The notes beneath the pieces were generated by a model. That model searched no databases, was not told where the DNA came from, and saw only the letters and a program-made list of their open reading frames with translations. From a virus, in the IMG/VR virus record IMGVR_UViG_3300043823_000564, positions 1 through 36,354 of that record: DNA of 36,354 nucleotides, one strand, 5' to 3'. The position numbers and the translations under genes were made by a program. The first letter of the stretch is position 1. Each line of letters starts with the position of its first letter. Below, piece by piece: positions 34,953 to 36,354 of the stretch.

Positions 34953-35447
34953 ATGAATATTTTTCTGGACACAGAGTTTACAAACTTCCCCGAATTTGAG
35001 TGCGACTTAATCTCTATTGGATTAGTTGACGAAAATGGTCGGGAATTTTATGCTGAAAGCACACAGTATAGAAAAGAAGCGTGTTCAGACTTTGTTCGAG
35101 AAGTAGTAATCCCGCTTTTGGGTAAGCACAAAGATACGGTTGTAGATATTGAATGGGGTATTGCGAAAGCACTTAACGAATGGTTAAAGTTTTATGAGAA
35201 TGATATAGTTACTATTTGTTTTGACTACAACGGAGATTGGCAACTGCTAACTAAACTGTTAGTATTAGTGCCTGAAGAAGAATTGGTAAACAATGTTCGT
35301 GGTGTAAACATCTGGGGCAACTTAGATATTATGGCATTAGAATATTATTGGGCAGAAGTAGATGCGTTTGGACATAAAGAACATCACGCATTGTATGATG
35401 CTCGTGGAAACAAATACGCATTTAAACCTAATGTAAGAGCAAGATAA
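34953..35447 (+). CDS. DEDDh-family 3'-5' exonuclease (RNase T / Rv2179c-like)
   Basis: 164 residues. The DEDDh motifs are visible: Asp6 and Glu8 in LDTEFT, Asp91 or Asp95 in FDYNGDW, and His144-x4-Asp149 in HHALYDARGNKYAF. The compact length and DTEF start are closest to Rv2179c-type exoribonuclease domains and the phage exonucleases related to them; DNA or RNA as substrate is open. The start is firm: the catalytic Asp is only five residues from Met1, so no later Met can be used. There is no Shine-Dalgarno sequence, and a consensus promoter abuts the ATG, predicting a leaderless mRNA. It overlaps the next gene by TAATG. Confidence 0.85.
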   Translation: MNIFLDTEFTNFPEFECDLISIGLVDENGREFYAESTQYRKEACSDFVREVVIPLLGKHKDTVVDIEWGIAKALNEWLKFYENDIVTICFDYNGDWQLLTKLLVLVPEEELVNNVRGVNIWGNLDIMALEYYWAEVDAFGHKEHHALYDARGNKYAFKPNVRAR

Positions 35448-35671
35448 TGTATAAAGTATATTACACAGGATCAGACAACAAACCATATGCAAATGATTTT
35501 ATGGATATGGGCGAAGCACTTAAACATACTCATTACCTACGCAACGCAGGGATGAACTTTGTTGTTATGTCCGCAGAAAATCCTAACTCTGTTGGTAAGC
35601 CTGGTGTTGACTCTGTGGTTGATGGCGTGTTGCCCGACGGCAATGTATATGAATGGAAGATGCGAAGATGA
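35447..35671 (+). CDS. Small conserved-looking protein, function unknown
   Basis: 74 residues. The start overlaps the exonuclease stop (TAATG), and the stop overlaps the next start (ATGA), so it sits in a translationally coupled chain. The sequence reads as one small alpha/beta domain: a strand YKVYYTGSD, a helix MGEALKHTHYLRNAG, a strand MNFVVMSAENPNSVG, then GVDSVVDGVLPDGNVYEWK. I recall similar small proteins (VGKxGVDxV...VLPDGxxYxWKKRR) among phage genomes but know no function. No membrane segment or catalytic motif is visible. Confidence 0.65.
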   Translation: MYKVYYTGSDNKPYANDFMDMGEALKHTHYLRNAGMNFVVMSAENPNSVGKPGVDSVVDGVLPDGNVYEWKMRR

Positions 35672-36072
35672 GATTTTATGCAGTAGGTAATATGTACCTA
35701 AGTTCAATTCAGCAAGGTATTCAAGCCGCACATTGCGTAGCGGAAATGATGGCTTCTGAAAATATCCACAGAGAGCGCACCCTTTCTATCATTGATTGGG
35801 CACACGATCACAAAACAATAATTTGTCTTAATGGCGGCAACAACAAATCATTAAATGACTTTTATGATTTAGTTAAAGTTCAATCGCGATTCCCTGTGGC
35901 CAGGTTCTTCGAGGATGAAGATAGTATGGCGGGTATGCTTACTTGTGTAGGCATTATTGTACCTGAATCAATTTATAAAGCAGATCTCGATGACCCGGAT
36001 TTGGTATACAGGATAGGACAAACTGAATTTGATATAGCAGTAGCACTTAAACGCATGCCACTGGCACGATAG
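35668..36072 (+). CDS. PTH2-like peptidyl-tRNA hydrolase family protein
   Basis: 134 residues from the ATG at 35668, chosen because it overlaps the upstream stop as ATGA; an in-frame ATG five codons earlier is less likely. The order of elements fits the PTH2 fold: first strand RFYAVGN, helix with QQGIQAAHCVAEMM (compare the Gly...Ala-Ala/Gln...His of PTH2), a strand KTIICLNGG, helix LNDFYDLVKV, a strand PVARFFEDEDS, and TCVGIIVPE. PTH2 enzymes free tRNA from stalled peptidyl-tRNA; phage versions may do so or bind RNA differently. With the exonuclease upstream it suggests an RNA-metabolism module. Catalysis cannot be confirmed from the sequence alone. Confidence 0.6.
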   Translation: MRFYAVGNMYLSSIQQGIQAAHCVAEMMASENIHRERTLSIIDWAHDHKTIICLNGGNNKSLNDFYDLVKVQSRFPVARFFEDEDSMAGMLTCVGIIVPESIYKADLDDPDLVYRIGQTEFDIAVALKRMPLAR

Positions 36073-36080
36073 GAAAAAGA

Positions 36081-36354
36081 ATGGCAAAAATTAAAGTAAA
36101 TGGCGCATCAATTAAAGCTAAGGTAAAGGCAACACGTAACGCATTATTTGGCGATGAAAAGTACACAGGCACAGAACCTGCATGGGACACCGAACGTGCC
36201 AAGACTATGTCGGGTGAGGAATTCGACCACCACATGCGTAAGAGTTTAAACTACTACAATTATTTCTTCAGCCAAAAGGATTTAAAGAAATATGTAGTGC
36301 AATGGATGAAAGAAGTTAAGGACTTTGAACCAGAAGAAATTAAAAAGTTTGAAC
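36081..36354 (+). CDS. Unknown protein, 3'-truncated by the window edge
   Basis: An open frame of 91 codons starts at the ATG 8 bases after the PTH2-like stop, with TAGGAAAAAG as a good ribosome-binding site, and runs off the window. The visible part begins MAKIKVNGASIKAKVKA and continues with a Lys/Tyr-rich helical segment (HHMRKSLNYYNYFFSQKDLKKYVVQWM). It is basic and looks cytoplasmic. I do not recognise the family. It continues the early operon. Confidence 0.75.
   Translation, partial: MAKIKVNGASIKAKVKATRNALFGDEKYTGTEPAWDTERAKTMSGEEFDHHMRKSLNYYNYFFSQKDLKKYVVQWMKEVKDFEPEEIKKFE

Noticed and set aside
1-36354. tRNA genes, integrase, attachment sites or IS elements
   Set aside because: No cloverleaf, recombinase or terminal inverted-repeat pattern could be supported by reading both strands.

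Overview
The window is a gene-dense, AT-rich stretch of a large T4-like tailed phage (contractile-tail myovirus type). Three things point to this. A minus-strand pair encodes homologues of the T4 neck protein gp14 and tail-sheath stabiliser gp15, in T4 order. Copies of a T4-type late promoter box (TATAAATA or a one-base variant) stand before structural genes. Very large modular tail-fibre proteins fill most of the window, one of them ending in an SDRRLKN intramolecular chaperone domain. The host cannot be told from the sequence; the gene set recalls marine and freshwater T4-like phages. No tRNA, integrase, IS element or CRISPR array was seen, and no gap without a gene exceeds about 110 bases.

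Region 1 (1-27834, plus strand) is a fibre/adhesin block. Four giant beta-structured fibre-like proteins (a 5'-truncated one of more than 876 aa, then 3074, 1970 and 2015 aa) share a pool of modules: TGALVV-type hairpins, a PYNFD module and, in three of them, a five-copy array with the signature NNHEMLLTFNLG...WVLQNP. They differ at their C-termini: four beta domains, an ADLAENY domain, or an S74-type chaperone. Between them lie a 71-aa FDEVT-repeat protein and two small proteins with a major-tropism-determinant-like N-terminus. After the last fibre come three tandem glycine-rich adhesin-like paralogues and a small DQLDM-type tail protein. A strong terminator at about 27.86 kb closes this block.

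Region 2 (27919-31396, plus strand) holds three tightly packed oxidative enzymes: a Cys-rich U32-like Fe-S protein, a 2-oxoglutarate/Fe(II) oxygenase and an FAD-dependent tryptophan-halogenase-like protein. They look like a tailoring cassette of unknown substrate next to the fibre genes, and are the most interesting biology here.

Region 3 (31393-34597, minus strand) runs gp14, gp15, Nudix hydrolase from a late promoter. It converges on the halogenase at a 9-bp hairpin whose loop holds both stop codons.

Region 4 (34632-36354, plus strand) is an early-type module: a small helical protein, a DEDDh exonuclease, a small conserved-looking protein, a PTH2-like peptidyl-tRNA hydrolase and a truncated unknown gene. 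Two near-perfect sigma70 promoters drive it, placed so that transcription should begin at or next to the ATG, implying leaderless mRNAs. The gp14 late promoter and the first sigma70 promoter stand back to back with 5 bp between their boxes, marking an early/late boundary.
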